Below are positions 11,201-22,675 of a stretch of 64,000 nucleotides of DNA, one piece after another. The position numbers and the translations under genes are program-made. Where the stretch lies: positions 21,762,713 to 21,826,712 of the forward strand of contig OZ024861.1 of the NCBI GenBank assembly GCA_964017155.1, given 5' to 3'. The DNA is from Oasisia sp. SBJ-2009. Lineage: Eukaryota > Annelida > Polychaeta > Sabellida > Siboglinidae. Under the pieces are notes generated by a model that saw only the letters and a program-made list of their open reading frames with translations, ran no database searches and was not told the DNA's origin. Position 1 is the first letter of the stretch. Every line of letters starts with the position of its first letter.

Positions 11201-14200
11201 ACATCTGCTGTGCTGTATAAGATGTAGCTGTCATGTAGACGCCTCCATTTGCTGTTGCAGGCGGCTGCCACTTGCTACATAGAACTGATTGTGAAGGAGA
11301 GTGACAACAATGTCAAACTGATAGTTCTAGATCGCCTCATTGGTCTCAAAGATGTCCCCGCACACGAGAAAGTCCTCCAGGTCTGTACAATGGCAGCATT
11401 GCAGTGTTTTCTTGTATTTGTCATATCTCCTACATTATAAAATATCCTTAATTTACCTAGTAACTGTAGGGATTTGGAAATTATCATCAATAATCAATAA
11501 CAAAAATTATTATAGGAAGCTACAAATATTGATAATCATAACATAGTTGTCACTGGCTGGTCTTTATCAAAGATCAGAATAAAAAAAAAGTACACTTTGG
11601 ACTGTTTTATACTATGTTTGTTGCAGCTTTCAGAAATCATAGTAAACTGCCCATAATGAAGTTTTATTTCACAACAAAGTTATATCAATAAATTCTTGTT
11701 TGTTTTTTGGCTATATGCAGGAGTTGGTGATGGATATTCTTCGCGTTCTAAGCTCTCCAGACTTGGAGGTGCGAAAGAAGACACTGCAGCTCGCTCTCAG
11801 TCTTGTGTCGTCTCGTAACATAGAAGAGGTTTGTACAGACTGACTAGTGCAGATGTATGTGCTATAAAAGTCTATATTGCTAGCTACCAGGCAGCTAGCT
11901 AGGAAGTTTCAAACACTTCCTGTGCTTTATTTTGAATTCCTAATAATTGTTGGGCTGTAAATAGTCAACTTCATTTAAATGTCACTTCAGCCAGCCACAC
12001 AGTGTTTTAAAGGCTATGCGGAAGAGATGTATTTAGCAATGTTGCCACTGAATTAGCGTCTGTAACAGCAGGGAGTAGATTGTTCCAGAGTGTTGGTCCT
12101 GCCGCTGAGAAAGACCACCACTCTATCGCCTAAGGTTGTACAGTGGTATTGTCAGTTGACAGTATATACAGTGCATCAAGTGATTCTCATTTCCGGTCGG
12201 AGCAAGTGTTATTGAGATCTTACACAACTGGGCCCCGTGTCGTGGTCCTTGATTTTTTTCTCATTTGATGGTGTTTTCATTACAAGTTTGTGTAAATCAC
12301 ACCTCTCGGAATGTTAAATTTCAAGGAAAATCAACAGGTTGATTCGACTGCAACCAAACGCCAAATTACGACTGCTAGCATCGAACAAAGATGAATGATG
12401 TCGATGAAACTGTTTCCACTCATCAGTTGTTGTTGTAAGTGGATGGGCAAACAAAAACTTTGTATGTTGCATACAAAACAGTCCTGCCAGTGTTGATGGT
12501 TTGCTGTGTTGTGCCACCAGATGGTGCTGCTGCTGAAGAAGGAAGTGGTGAAAACAAACAACACAGTAGAGCAGGATGACACTGGCAAGTACCGCCAGCT
12601 GTTGGTGCGCACTCTGCACCAGTGCAGTGTCAAGTTCCCTGACGTTGCCTCCACCGTCATCCCTGTCGTGAGTGCTTTGTCTTGTCTCGCCAGCCACACA
12701 TACACAGATGATATCAGAAAATAGAATGTTATCTAGCTCTACACATTCAAGTCGTGCTCTGTCACTCTGCATCATGAAATCACTTAAACAAGTGATATAT
12801 GTAAATTGGATGTCTAGTTGGAAACAATGCTAGCAAGACTTTGCATCTCGGTATACAAACTACTGGGTTAATCTACAACCGCAAAATAAGATTCATAATT
12901 GTTCTATGTTAGAGATGGATGGGGTCAGGGAATACGTAGACATAGAGGGACAGAGACAGGAATGGAAGGAGCAGTAACTGAACACCTGTATCAGGGTCAA
13001 CCTTACCTGGCTCAGCAACGAAAGGAAATGCAGCCTCGTATATCCTAAATCTTCCAGTTTCCCTGTTCCTATCTTGTTTGTGCCAGTCTTCCTACTTGAG
13101 TGTATTGTTGCAGCTGATGGAGTTCCTGGCAGACACATGTGAGCTTGCTGCTGCTGATGTCCTTGTGTTTGTTCGTGAGGCAATCCAACGCTTTGAGCAC
13201 CTCCGACCACTGCTCATCACCAAGCTCCTTGACACCTTCCCCAACATCAAGGCTGTCAAGTACGTCATCTCAGACAACACCTACACAGTCTTTCACTTAT
13301 ACAGAACCATGAAGATGTGTTGAATGTTGAAGACATTTGTAAATAGTTACCAGCCACCTGAGGAGTTAATTGTATCAATTAACTGTAAAAATATATTGGA
13401 GCATAATTAGTTTATATTTAAATTAATAAATGATCTTGCCACTGTTAGGCCAGCAGCCATCAGTGGCGTACTATGTGTTCTTCTGGTGACACTGGCAGTG
13501 TGTGTTCCAGGATCTACCGGTCATCACTGTGGATTCTGGGGGAATATTGTACAACTGTGGAGAACATTCAGAATGTGATGACCCTTGTGCGCCAGAGTCT
13601 GGGAGACGTGAGTATTTACATCAGCTGTGGTGTCATATAGTCACAGTTCTCATAGCATCTTAGTCGTGTGGGTTGATGCCAAAGTGAACATATGTGACCC
13701 ATCTTAACGAAATGAGTCACGTCAGTAATTTTCAAAATTAAGTTATTGGTACCTTTAGAAAGAGCACAGTCTCGGCATTCACATGATTTATCATGTAAGA
13801 AGATATGTCAATTATAGGTGACGTCACGGCTCGTCAAATGTGTGGGGTAGAAACCTTCTAACAGAAAATATTTATTAACACAAATTTGCCCATTTATGCA
13901 CTGATGACATACCAAGCTTCCTCGAGATGTAAGATTGTAAGGGATCGTCCCAAATTTAACGGCGAAGACTGCATGCAATTATCGGCTTTTTCTGCATTGT
14001 TTTGTGAAATTCAAGCGGAACGCTTCAAATACCTCTTCCACAATGACACCAAAATACATAAAGCATACGTAAATAGATAATACCAATGGTAACAACTTAT
14101 AAAATGAATACTAAGGAATTCAGGGAAAATCTAAAACAAATTGAATTAGATTTTTCCACAAAAGCAGCATTTACAGAAAATTAGTTTTGCCGACATCTGA

Positions 14201-17200
14201 AGCATTTCGTTAAGATGGGTCACATAACACCTGGTAATACTGTTGATCCTGTATTTGACCATGTACTACATGTTTTCCTCACCTTGATCCCTGACCGTGT
14301 TCCCTGAATGTATTTCCCTGACCGCGTAGATTCCTATTGTGGATGACGAGATGAAGAAGGCCATGGGAGAGGAGCAGGAGGAGGAGGACACTCAAATGAC
14401 CGCCGGTCACCTGCAGAAGCTGGTCACTGCGGACGGCACCTATGCCACACAGAGCGCATTCAGCAGTGTGAAGACAAGCAAGAAAGAGCAGGAACGGTAC
14501 GTGACGTCACATACAGTTACAAGAACACATTGTCACTTTAGTGTGTTTATCTACATGCTACCATATGCACAGTTAACATTATCGGAGTGATCTCTATCAA
14601 GCACTGCCTTGACAACAGTGTTGATAATGGTAATAAATGATATGACATGCTAAATCAAGTGTTGTCTTGTCACTGCAGATCAATTGTGTTCTGTATTTGT
14701 CATAAAGAAAAATGTGTAGGGCTGGGATATCAACATACTGTAAAACAATGTCTGAACTCTCCATATGTTCAGCATCCATTTCTGATGACCTGACAGACCT
14801 GGTTGCTAAGCAGTAGGTCATGTGATGTGTCGGGCAATTCCCATTTATAAATCATGGCCAATAAATTGGCATCTGGTGACATTTGCTGATGTCATGCTTA
14901 TTGAGTTTGTCAGTTGTGTTGATTTCCAGTTCAATTTATTTTTAAATACATATTGATTATAAAAACATTGTTGAATTAAAATTCCTCAAAGTTCATGACA
15001 AATTTTAATGGTGGTGGTTATGGTCACAGTTATGGTGGTGAAGTTGCGAAGATTTTGAACTTTTGATGCCTGTAGAATTGAGTCGTGAGAAATGTGTTGC
15101 TGCTAGTGCTGATGATGAGGTTGGTGTTGTTGGTGTCAGACCCCCACTGAGGAAGTACATGGCGGAGGGAGACTTCTTCATCGGCGCGGCCCTGGCTACC
15201 TCTCTCACCAAACTCTGTCTACGCTTCATTGCCCTCACTGATGACACCAAGCGGCAGAATGTAAGTCTTGTATTTTACACTGAAAGTGTAACATTAAGCC
15301 ATGAGCCAGAGGGTGTATTGGTAGACTTTTAGGGACGAATGCTCACAGTGAATTTTAGAAAGACCTACATCCATAAAATGAAAAATATGTCATAGCATTG
15401 TAGGACTCACAGCTTTCTGTGATAAATCATTGTTTGTAACACTAACCCCATTTTCACGACAACAGATTTTCAGTGTAATTGCTAAAGGTTTGGTCATATA
15501 CAAACAAATTTGGGGGTCTGACTCATGGCCTACATCTAACTTTATGCAATGGCTGGCTGTTCACAAATGTGATTAATATGGGATTCTCAGAATATGTCAG
15601 GATGATGTTATATGGGGAAATATGCAAACATTGTTGGAAACACTCCGCACTCTGTTCTTGCATTGAGCCAGGCAACATGTGCAGTTCCATAAAGGATCTG
15701 TGACATCAGTTATTTTGAAAGTTATCTTGTTGTTATGGTCTATTGTTATTATAAAATAAATGTTTATATAAGTTAGGCAAAATGTCTCAATATTAGCAGT
15801 GGATGGGTTATGAACATGACACATTCATAGAAAACATACCCAGCATTGTTGATACAGTAGAACCCCTGACGAACGACCACCCTCATTTACGACCACCCGC
15901 TTTTTACGACCGTTTTTTAATTGACGGAATGCCTACGCCTGTATAAACGACCCCTCACCAACGACCACCCGGCAGACGCGACCAACGACCATGGCAATTT
16001 GAATTTTACCCCTGACGAACGACCATCCGATAGGTGGCCAGCACATTTTTTAACCTAAATATCGCAACGAACTCTCATTAAACGCATGACTAACGCGCAA
16101 TGCCATAAAAACAATAAATCGCCTGACGACGACCATTCGTTTTTGGCGATCTTTTACTTTCTGATCGAATTATGAAAACGACATCTAACAGCCGCTAGAC
16201 TTTCCTCACATATCTTATATATTTATAAACACACACTATGTTATAAAATTAAATCACTTACATTACTGAAACAAATAAAATTCACGAAACAAACTCGCGC
16301 AAGAACTCGCCGGCAAGACATTGTGGCGGACATGGTCACCGTGATGCACCGGTCACCATCGATTGCTACGCGTAACTCAGTGCTTATTGTAATATCCATA
16401 TTGTGAATGATTAAAGTTCGGAAACTTTTGTATGATTAAAGTTTACAAACTTAGGCTAAGTTTTAGGTTAGTTTAGGATAAAACTGGAATCCAGATTTAG
16501 CGACACTGCGATAAAATATCGACGTAACGCCACGGTAATCTACGGTTTGCAACAGTCGCCGGCGATGTCGACTTTAGTTTAGCAAGATTTTGATTTGTGA
16601 ATTTTATTCTTCACAGCAATTTAAATGATTTAATTTTATGACCTAGCGTATGTATATGAACTACGAGTTATTAGAGAGGAAGTTTCGCGGCTGTAAGAGG
16701 TCGTTTTCATGATTAGATCAGAAAGTAAAAGATCATTTTGCGGCGCTGGAAAGAATAACAAAATGGCGACCGCAGAGCAGTTACCCAGACGCCGTTAGGT
16801 GGCAGCACTTTTTAGCCCCTCAGACCGAATTTGAAATAAATTAAGTGAGAATAGTTTTTATCAGATATTATTAAAAATTAGATTACTCTTTATCAGATAT
16901 TATAAAAAAAAACGATTTAAACTTATACTGAAACGTGTCACACATAAAATAAACAGAATAAATAATTTTGTTGTTGTTAATATGTTGTCTCATTTTTTAT
17001 TTTCTACTTTTTATTTTGTGTATTTTACTACTTAGTGGTTGTAAGCGCCCTCTAGTGTTGATGTTAGTCGCTATAAGCGCCCCCTAGTGTTGAATGTTGC
17101 AAACCCCTTATGAGAGACCACCCCTCTTTTAAGACCGCCCCACTCTGATTTGGGGGGCGGTCTTAAACGAGGGGTTCCACTGTAATTGTCTTATGTAATG

Positions 17201-20200
17201 TAGTCATAGGCAAACATCCGATAAGAATACTTAATGAAACCGCCAAGTCTTTGTTTAATGAGATATCGTGCCCTCTACCATAACTGTCCTATTAAACTTC
17301 TTGAAATGACAACAATGGAATCACCTAGAGCCACATAAACACTCATTTATCCTTTCTAAAAGATAGGTTTTTTTGCTACTGGAAGTATATATGTTTCCAG
17401 GCATTCCTTGCTGAGTCGATGTTCATCATGGCTACTATCCTTCACTTTGGCAAGTCTGGTCTTCCTACAAAGGTGGGTGTGTCAACTAATATGGCTGATA
17501 TCATATGCTCAGACATCACATGTTTCTTCAGGAGTCTTCACAGGAAAATTAGAATATCTTGAAGAAGAGATAAATGACAACTCGGATGATGCTGTAATTT
17601 ATAATAAACTATTTATATAATAAACTACAATTCCAAGTAGATAAATAAGTTGTTAGCAGTATTAATATATGGATGTCAACCAATAAAAATGATGTTTGTG
17701 ATTGTAAATTATCCAGTTGTTTGGTGTTAATTGCATCAGCCAATCACTGACGACGACACAGACCGTATTGCCACCTGTCTGCGGGTGTTGGCGGAGAAGA
17801 GTGGACTCATGTACGAGATATTCAATAATCGCTGTCGCCAGTCACTGTCTGAGATGCTTGCTGCAATGTTGGCTGACGAGAAGGAATTCCAGAAGGTGTG
17901 TGCATGCATGCATGTATGCATGCAACAATAGTAACGTTCCTGTAGTGATCAATTTTGCGTGAAGAGATTCTAAAGGCGAACAGTTTTTACTTATTTCACA
18001 GTCAGTTTTCCTTTGTACCTGTGATGTTTTGATCACTATCAACAATCCTTATTGTACAACTACTGTTGAATGGTAACACAGTAGTCTGTGCATTGTTGTC
18101 ACACACTGGCATGGATCCACCATATCATATCTACAGTGATCTGGTGAAGAGCCAGTAACTAGGGACATCACCAGTGACAGTACTGCACAGTGTCGTGTTG
18201 TGTAAAGTCTGTAGATAGTGTTTGTAACGTGATGGAGAAAATGGTGACAAAGCTGTGAAATAAGTAAAAATATTACTCAGTTATCAATACTCTTCCTGAA
18301 TGTCATGTTAGAGTTATGTTTTGTTTTTCTCAAACCTATATTTATTGGTAAAAATGTCAGCACTTACTCCTTTGCAACTTGTGTTTGTTTTCTATTTGTT
18401 TATTTTCAAACTAAACATTACAATAATATTCTTAAGATGACTCTTCCATCTGCCACTACATCTAACTGATTGTGTAAGTCAGTATTACTTGTCGTTTACC
18501 CCAGAATCACTGTAACTGCTGAACTGTCTAAATGGAAACTGTTTTTGTAACGTCAATATCCCAAGAACTGGTATTTGACTATTCTCTTAAGCACATTTTC
18601 TCTGTGGTTGTCAAACCTTTTTGGTTGTTGGTTGGTATACGCAGGCATCAGAGAGCAAGCAAGTGAGGGTGCAAGCAGACGACCCCATAGGCTTCATGCA
18701 GCTGCTCGCAAAGAACGACTTTGATGGTGGAGAGGTACTCTATACATTTATACTCTAAGGTAGTCTACAGGAGGAATATTCCTCATGTTGTTGTTTGTTG
18801 AGGAACCAGTATAAGTGTATGTAACATTTTGAAGCTGACACTTGGTCTCTCACAGAACACCTGGAACAGAAGGTTAATATGAGTTATTTAGAAAATGTCC
18901 CAATGTCCACTGAAGCAAAAGGGTGACAATGGACATTATCTGGCCATAAACAATTCTAAGGAAAAAAATTCCCCCACCTAGCTGGCCAATATTATCTCCA
19001 CGTAGAAGAAACAGTCCCAGTAATCTTCTAGTGGACACTTACTCCTGAGACATACATTAGAGACACAACAAACACCAAACATATCTGTAAACACCTTCAT
19101 GTAAAAGTGGCTCACGTCCCACCTCTTGTGTGTCCTTCGAATGTACGCTTATAGAAAGAGGTGTTTCAGCTAGCCAGTTATGATGATAGAAACTTATTAC
19201 CATATTTTAGTTTTCTCATATGCAGTGGCCACTAATTTGGCTTATTTCATATTATTTGTGGTAAGTAAATTTGTATTATCAAAATTGTCAATCAACAATA
19301 ATGTTTCTGTGGCATTGTATGTTATGATTCTAATGCTCTGTTATTTCACTGAACCAATGAAAGATCAAAGATTACTTTTTAATAATCAGTTGTAATGTAC
19401 TGCCATCATTTCCTATGTGGAACAATAAAGCTGTGTACAATAAAGCTGTGTACTAGTGTAGTAGAAGGTTGCTATTGTCTTAACTTACTGGTGTATGATG
19501 TCAGTCACTCTGTTTGTTGTATTTTAGAACATGTTTGAAGTGACACTATCACAAGCTCTGGGTGTCTCGGGCAAGAAAGAGTCTGACTTCCTGGCATCTA
19601 CAAAACTCAACCGGGTATGACTGCACACACAAACCAATGTACATACATACACAAACAAAAACACACAAACAAACACACACGATTCTAACATTTGTTTTGT
19701 TAGTAAAAGAGTTCTGGGTGTAATTACGCTATTGAAATCAGTTTGAATATTTTAGAATGTTGCATTCAATACATTTTACTCCGTGCAGTGACCAGACATT
19801 TTTCAAAAACCTTCAGTAGTTTTAAATATAAACGGGTAGTTGTTGCCAAATTCTAAGAAAAGTTATAATAAAAACAACATTTTGACAAATGAAACAAGGA
19901 TTTTCAAGAATTATAATTATGAATCCAGTAAAAAAATGCCGCTTTTCCAACTTTGTAAGTATTTTTTTCTAAAACGAATTAGTAACTGGCCATAGACAAT
20001 GGTGGATAATTGTGTACGAATAAGTTTTCGTGCATTAATTACAGCATCCCTCAGGTCCTTGGTTGGATGCTTCCAGGAAGTCCAGTTTAAAGTGTTTTGA
20101 GCTGTCCAGAGGATTGGATTATATAAAAACATACCATTGTTTAGGAGATCATATTTGATTGATGTGCTTTTCAGGTGACACAGTTGACTGGCTTCTCAGA

Positions 20201-22675
20201 TCCTGTCTATGCAGAGACCTATGTCAATGTCAACCAGTACGACATTGTCCTCGATATTCTCATTGTCAACCAGACCAGTGACACACTACAGAACCTAACA
20301 GTGGAGCTAGCTACTCTAGGTGAGTGTCTGTAAACAAGTCTTTACAGCTTCCCATCAGTCTCATAGAATCCTTGCTGGTGTCATTAAATCAAACTTGTGG
20401 TGTATGTACAAGTGCCAGGATATTTTGGTAGCCAAGAAAAATGTACGTGGCTGTATAACATCACATTATTAATTACTGTGGCTGGAATTGTTATGCCCTC
20501 AGAGGTACAAAATACTTGTTATTGTAATGTTGGCAAATTAAATTATCTTTGCATTCTGCAGTATATTTGAGTCTTTTAATGTATGTAATACAGTTAATAT
20601 TGAAATGTCATGGGGTGACTGTGCTGGTTGTGTTGTCAGGGGACTTGAAGCTGGTGGAGAAGCCATCTCCCATCACCATGGGACCTCATGACTTCACCAA
20701 CATCAAGGCCAGTATGAAGGTGGCATCGACAGAGAATGGCATCATTTTTGGCAACATAGGTTAGTGCACTCACTTTGTTATCCTGATTGTAAAATCTTGT
20801 AAACCCTGTAGAAAATGGTGGGGTGTTGGCCTGGAAAAAAGAGTCGTGGTTGAGACCCCTGGTAGATATGGTGGCGCACTGGTTAGAGATTTCACCATTT
20901 GATCAAGGATGAAATGTTTGTAATTCAATATGTGAAGTACACCACAATCTGTTATTCAGGTCACTCTAGTTTATGATTGCATACGTGGTGGATACTTGTG
21001 TATGAATAGCCTTCTTGCAATGCTTGTAGGCTTTGCAGCATGGCTGAATGTTTTCCAGAGACATTGAGGTGGTGGTCAGTTGAAAAGGTCTGCCAGGGAG
21101 TAATGTGGTTTGAGTTCTATGAAGTGGATGTTGCTCAGTATAAGAGCTTACCTTTACCAAAGGACTGAGTACTGCTGTACGTAAGGTCTGTCCTCTCCCT
21201 TCAGTGTCATCCCCCCCGCCCCCCCGCCCCCCACTCATGGTTGTCATTCTCACTGCAGTGTATGATGTGACGGGTGCCGCCAGCGACCGCAACTGTGTTG
21301 TGCTCAATGACATCCACATAGACATCATGGACTACATCGTGCCTGCGTCATGCACCGATTCAGAGTTCCGCCAGATGTGGGCGGAGTTTGAATGGGAGAA
21401 CAAAGTTGCCATCAACACAAACATCTGTGACCTGCATGAGTATCTTGACCACCTGATCAGATCAACAAACATGAAGTGTCTCACCCCAGAGAAGGTAAAC
21501 ACACAGTGTCTAGCATTCCTACATTGACTATTTTAATTGCACTTCCTATAGTTTTGATAATTTGTATATTTCCTTGATTATGTTGATAACCACCAATGGG
21601 TGGAGATCTAAATATGATTTTGTACAAACATATGGTCAACAGCATAACCTAATCAGATTGGTGAAATCAACAATTCCTGTATTTTCTATAAATTTTACTG
21701 AGTTATTGTTCTAAACCCAAAAGGTTCTAGATGACATCCTGTCACAGGAGGTGTAACTTATTTGCAACATTTTCAGTTGTAATTAATATTGAAATATATT
21801 ATGTAACACTTAGCTCTTAAAAACTATGTCAACAGTTCTAGTTTTTAGTTGTTATTGAAATATATTATGTAACACTTAGCTCTTAAAAACTATGTCAACA
21901 GTTCTAGTTTTTAGTTGTTAAGTCAATAACAAAAATTAAAACCACATAGTATCTTGTGTTCTTTAAATGTCAGTCCATTTATAGAAATGTCTTGATTAGT
22001 TTTGGTGAAACTATTGGACAAGCCACTAAGTCATTTCTGACTGTACACTTGTTTGCAGGCCCTTCATGGTGAATGTGGCTTCATGGCAGCCAACTTGTAT
22101 GCCCGTTCCATATTTGGAGAAGACGCTCTAGCCAATCTGAGCATTGAGAAGCCAGCCAATAACCTTGATGGCCCCGTGACAGGCCACATTCGCATCCGGG
22201 CCAAGAGTCAGGTAGGACCACAACACCTGACTCAATACATCTCACTTCTCAAACCAAATATCTCATAACAGTCATGGTTGTCAGATATCCTTGCTCAAAA
22301 CCACCATATTAGGCAAAGGTGCATCTAGCTAATGAGTCTAGACACTTACACAATCACACATATCATCTTCTGTCCCACTAGAAGCATTTGTTGCTATGGT
22401 AATATACAAGATAATTAATCCCAAAATCTGCTTGTAATATACTGTTCATATAGCAAACACGCCACACATCAGTTTGGGATATGTTCACGAGTGCAGCCAA
22501 GTCTCCTGGCTGTATGCATTTCCACTACTGTGTACTATGTACGTAAATATGTTGGTCAAATAAAGAAATCATTTGTTTTTGTTGACTTTGAACTGTCATC
22601 TTGTTTCAGGGAATGGCCCTAAGTCTTGGAGACAAGATCAACATGTCTCAGAAGAAAGCGAAGCAAGGAGCCTGA
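5215..22675 (+). CDS. COPB1: Coatomer subunit beta (beta-COP), complete gene, 22 coding exons
   Basis: Beta-COP is a core subunit of the COPI coat that buds vesicles from Golgi membranes for retrograde Golgi-ER and intra-Golgi transport; it binds Arf-GTP and pairs with delta-COP in the F-subcomplex. Coding exons read from the sequence: 5215-5305, 5657-5886, 7791-7960, 8453-8567, 8748-8840, 10778-10915, 11261-11380, 11721-11828, 12521-12667, 13114-13259, 13511-13607, 14330-14496, 15140-15260, 17401-17472, 17740-17895, 18645-18734, 19528-19614, 20175-20319, 20640-20759, 21259-21494, 22059-22211, 22610-22675. They sum to 2868 nt, in frame throughout, giving 955 residues (human about 953). Order: N-terminal HEAT/adaptin-like solenoid (about 1-540, including [10 protein letters not shown] and [16 protein letters not shown]), an acidic linker (exon 12), the beta C-terminal region, and the appendage platform ([21 protein letters not shown]). 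The start at 5215 follows an acceptor at 5203-5204. All introns are GT-AG except intron 6 (GC-AG). I see no AATAAA in the first kilobase after the stop. Confidence 0.97.
5976..7491. mobile_element. DNA transposon in COPB1 intron 2, TA-flanked inverted ends
   Basis: The ends are near-perfect inverted repeats: TACCGTAAATCCTGTATTAC from 5976 and its complement ending at 7491, extending into GCGGC and flanked by TA. Subterminal copies of GTCGGGGTGCGGCTTTAATT occur near 7365 and 7437, with a diverged counterpart near 6053 at the left end. The interior (about 6260-6620, minus strand) has broken open frames with a repeated motif AFFDSD / [11 protein letters not shown]. These may be remnants of an acidic transposase C-terminus, but I cannot name the family. 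TA-flanked ends suggest the Tc1/mariner-pogo group; the element is probably dead. Confidence 0.75.
8853..10331 (-). mobile_element. piggyBac-like element remnant in COPB1 intron 5
   Basis: TTAA at 8853-8856 is followed by CCCATTAGGCCC, and a facing end stops at TTAA 10328-10331; TTAA duplication is the piggyBac signature. On the minus strand near 10060-9980 the translation reads [10 protein letters not shown], a stop, then [10 protein letters not shown]. This resembles the acidic N-terminus of piggyBac transposases. No intact transposase is present, and an acidic/charged low-complexity stretch lies near 9455-9490. The two ends match only partly, so boundaries are moderately certain. Confidence 0.45.
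10916..11260 (+). other. Non-canonical GC-AG intron of COPB1 (intron 6)
   Basis: Exon 6 ends ...GTCAAG at 10915 and is followed by GCAAGTACC. Exon 7 begins GCGGCTGCC at 11261 after TGTTGCAG. Joining there gives VK-AAATCY, which matches the conserved beta-COP run. No GT near 10916 restores the frame. The surrounding AG|GCAAGT is the classic strong context for GC donors. Confidence 0.88.
12010..12150 (-). mobile_element. LINE reverse-transcriptase C-terminal fragment in COPB1 intron 9
   Basis: On the minus strand one frame reads [17 protein letters not shown] and then a serine/leucine-rich tail. This is the familiar end of many LINE ORF2 proteins (FSVAAPxLWNSLP). A stop lies just upstream. It is a short, dead, 5'-truncated insertion. 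The family (CR1/Jockey/L2 type) cannot be fixed from 140 bp. Confidence 0.6.
13691..14226. mobile_element. 536-bp MITE in COPB1 intron 11
   Basis: Left end TATGTGACCCATCTTAACGA (from 13691) is matched by the inverse complement TCGTTAAGATGGGTCACATA ending at 14226. The inverted repeat extends about 25 bp, with TA at each outer edge. It carries no convincing coding sequence (a 64-codon open frame inside is unlike any family I know). TA edges point to a Tc1/mariner-type non-autonomous element. Confidence 0.72.
15855..17182. mobile_element. Tigger/pogo-like non-autonomous element, copy A, in COPB1 intron 13
   Basis: The ends CAGTAGAACCCCT (15855) and GGGGTTCCACTG (to 17182) are inverted, with TA at 15853-15854 and 17183-17184. 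Inside are long inverted arms: TTTTACTTTCTGATC near 16150 matches GATCAGAAAGTAAAAGATC near 16715, and the AAATAAAATTCAC region near 16275 matches the facing one near 16595-16610. A strong subterminal hairpin (AAGACCGCCCC / GGGGCGGTCTT, 17131-17166) lies near the right end. The CAGTGGAACC-type end and TA duplication fit pogo/Tigger MITEs. A second, inverted and truncated copy is at 61779-62770. Confidence 0.8.
20812..20900. repeat. Possible tRNA-like SINE remnant
   Basis: In COPB1 intron 19, GGTTGAGACCCC resembles a pol III B box, and TGGCGCACTGGTTAGAG a few bases later resembles an A box, as if two tRNA-like heads were joined. There is no cloverleaf and no copy elsewhere in the window. Weak call. 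Confidence 0.2.
21788..21919. repeat. Exact 66-bp tandem duplication in a COPB1 intron
   Basis: The unit 21788-21853 (starting ATTGAAATATATTATG) is followed immediately by a second, essentially identical copy at 21854-21919. It lies in intron 20 (21495-22058). Lack of divergence indicates a recent duplication. Confidence 0.9.

Noticed and set aside
12314..12775. 153-codon minus-strand open frame across COPB1 exon 9
   Set aside because: Antisense shadow of a real coding exon (12521-12667) and its introns; no similarity of its own.
13886..14080. 64-codon open frame inside the 13691-14226 MITE
   Set aside because: Within a non-coding MITE, unlike any transposase I recognise; probably chance.
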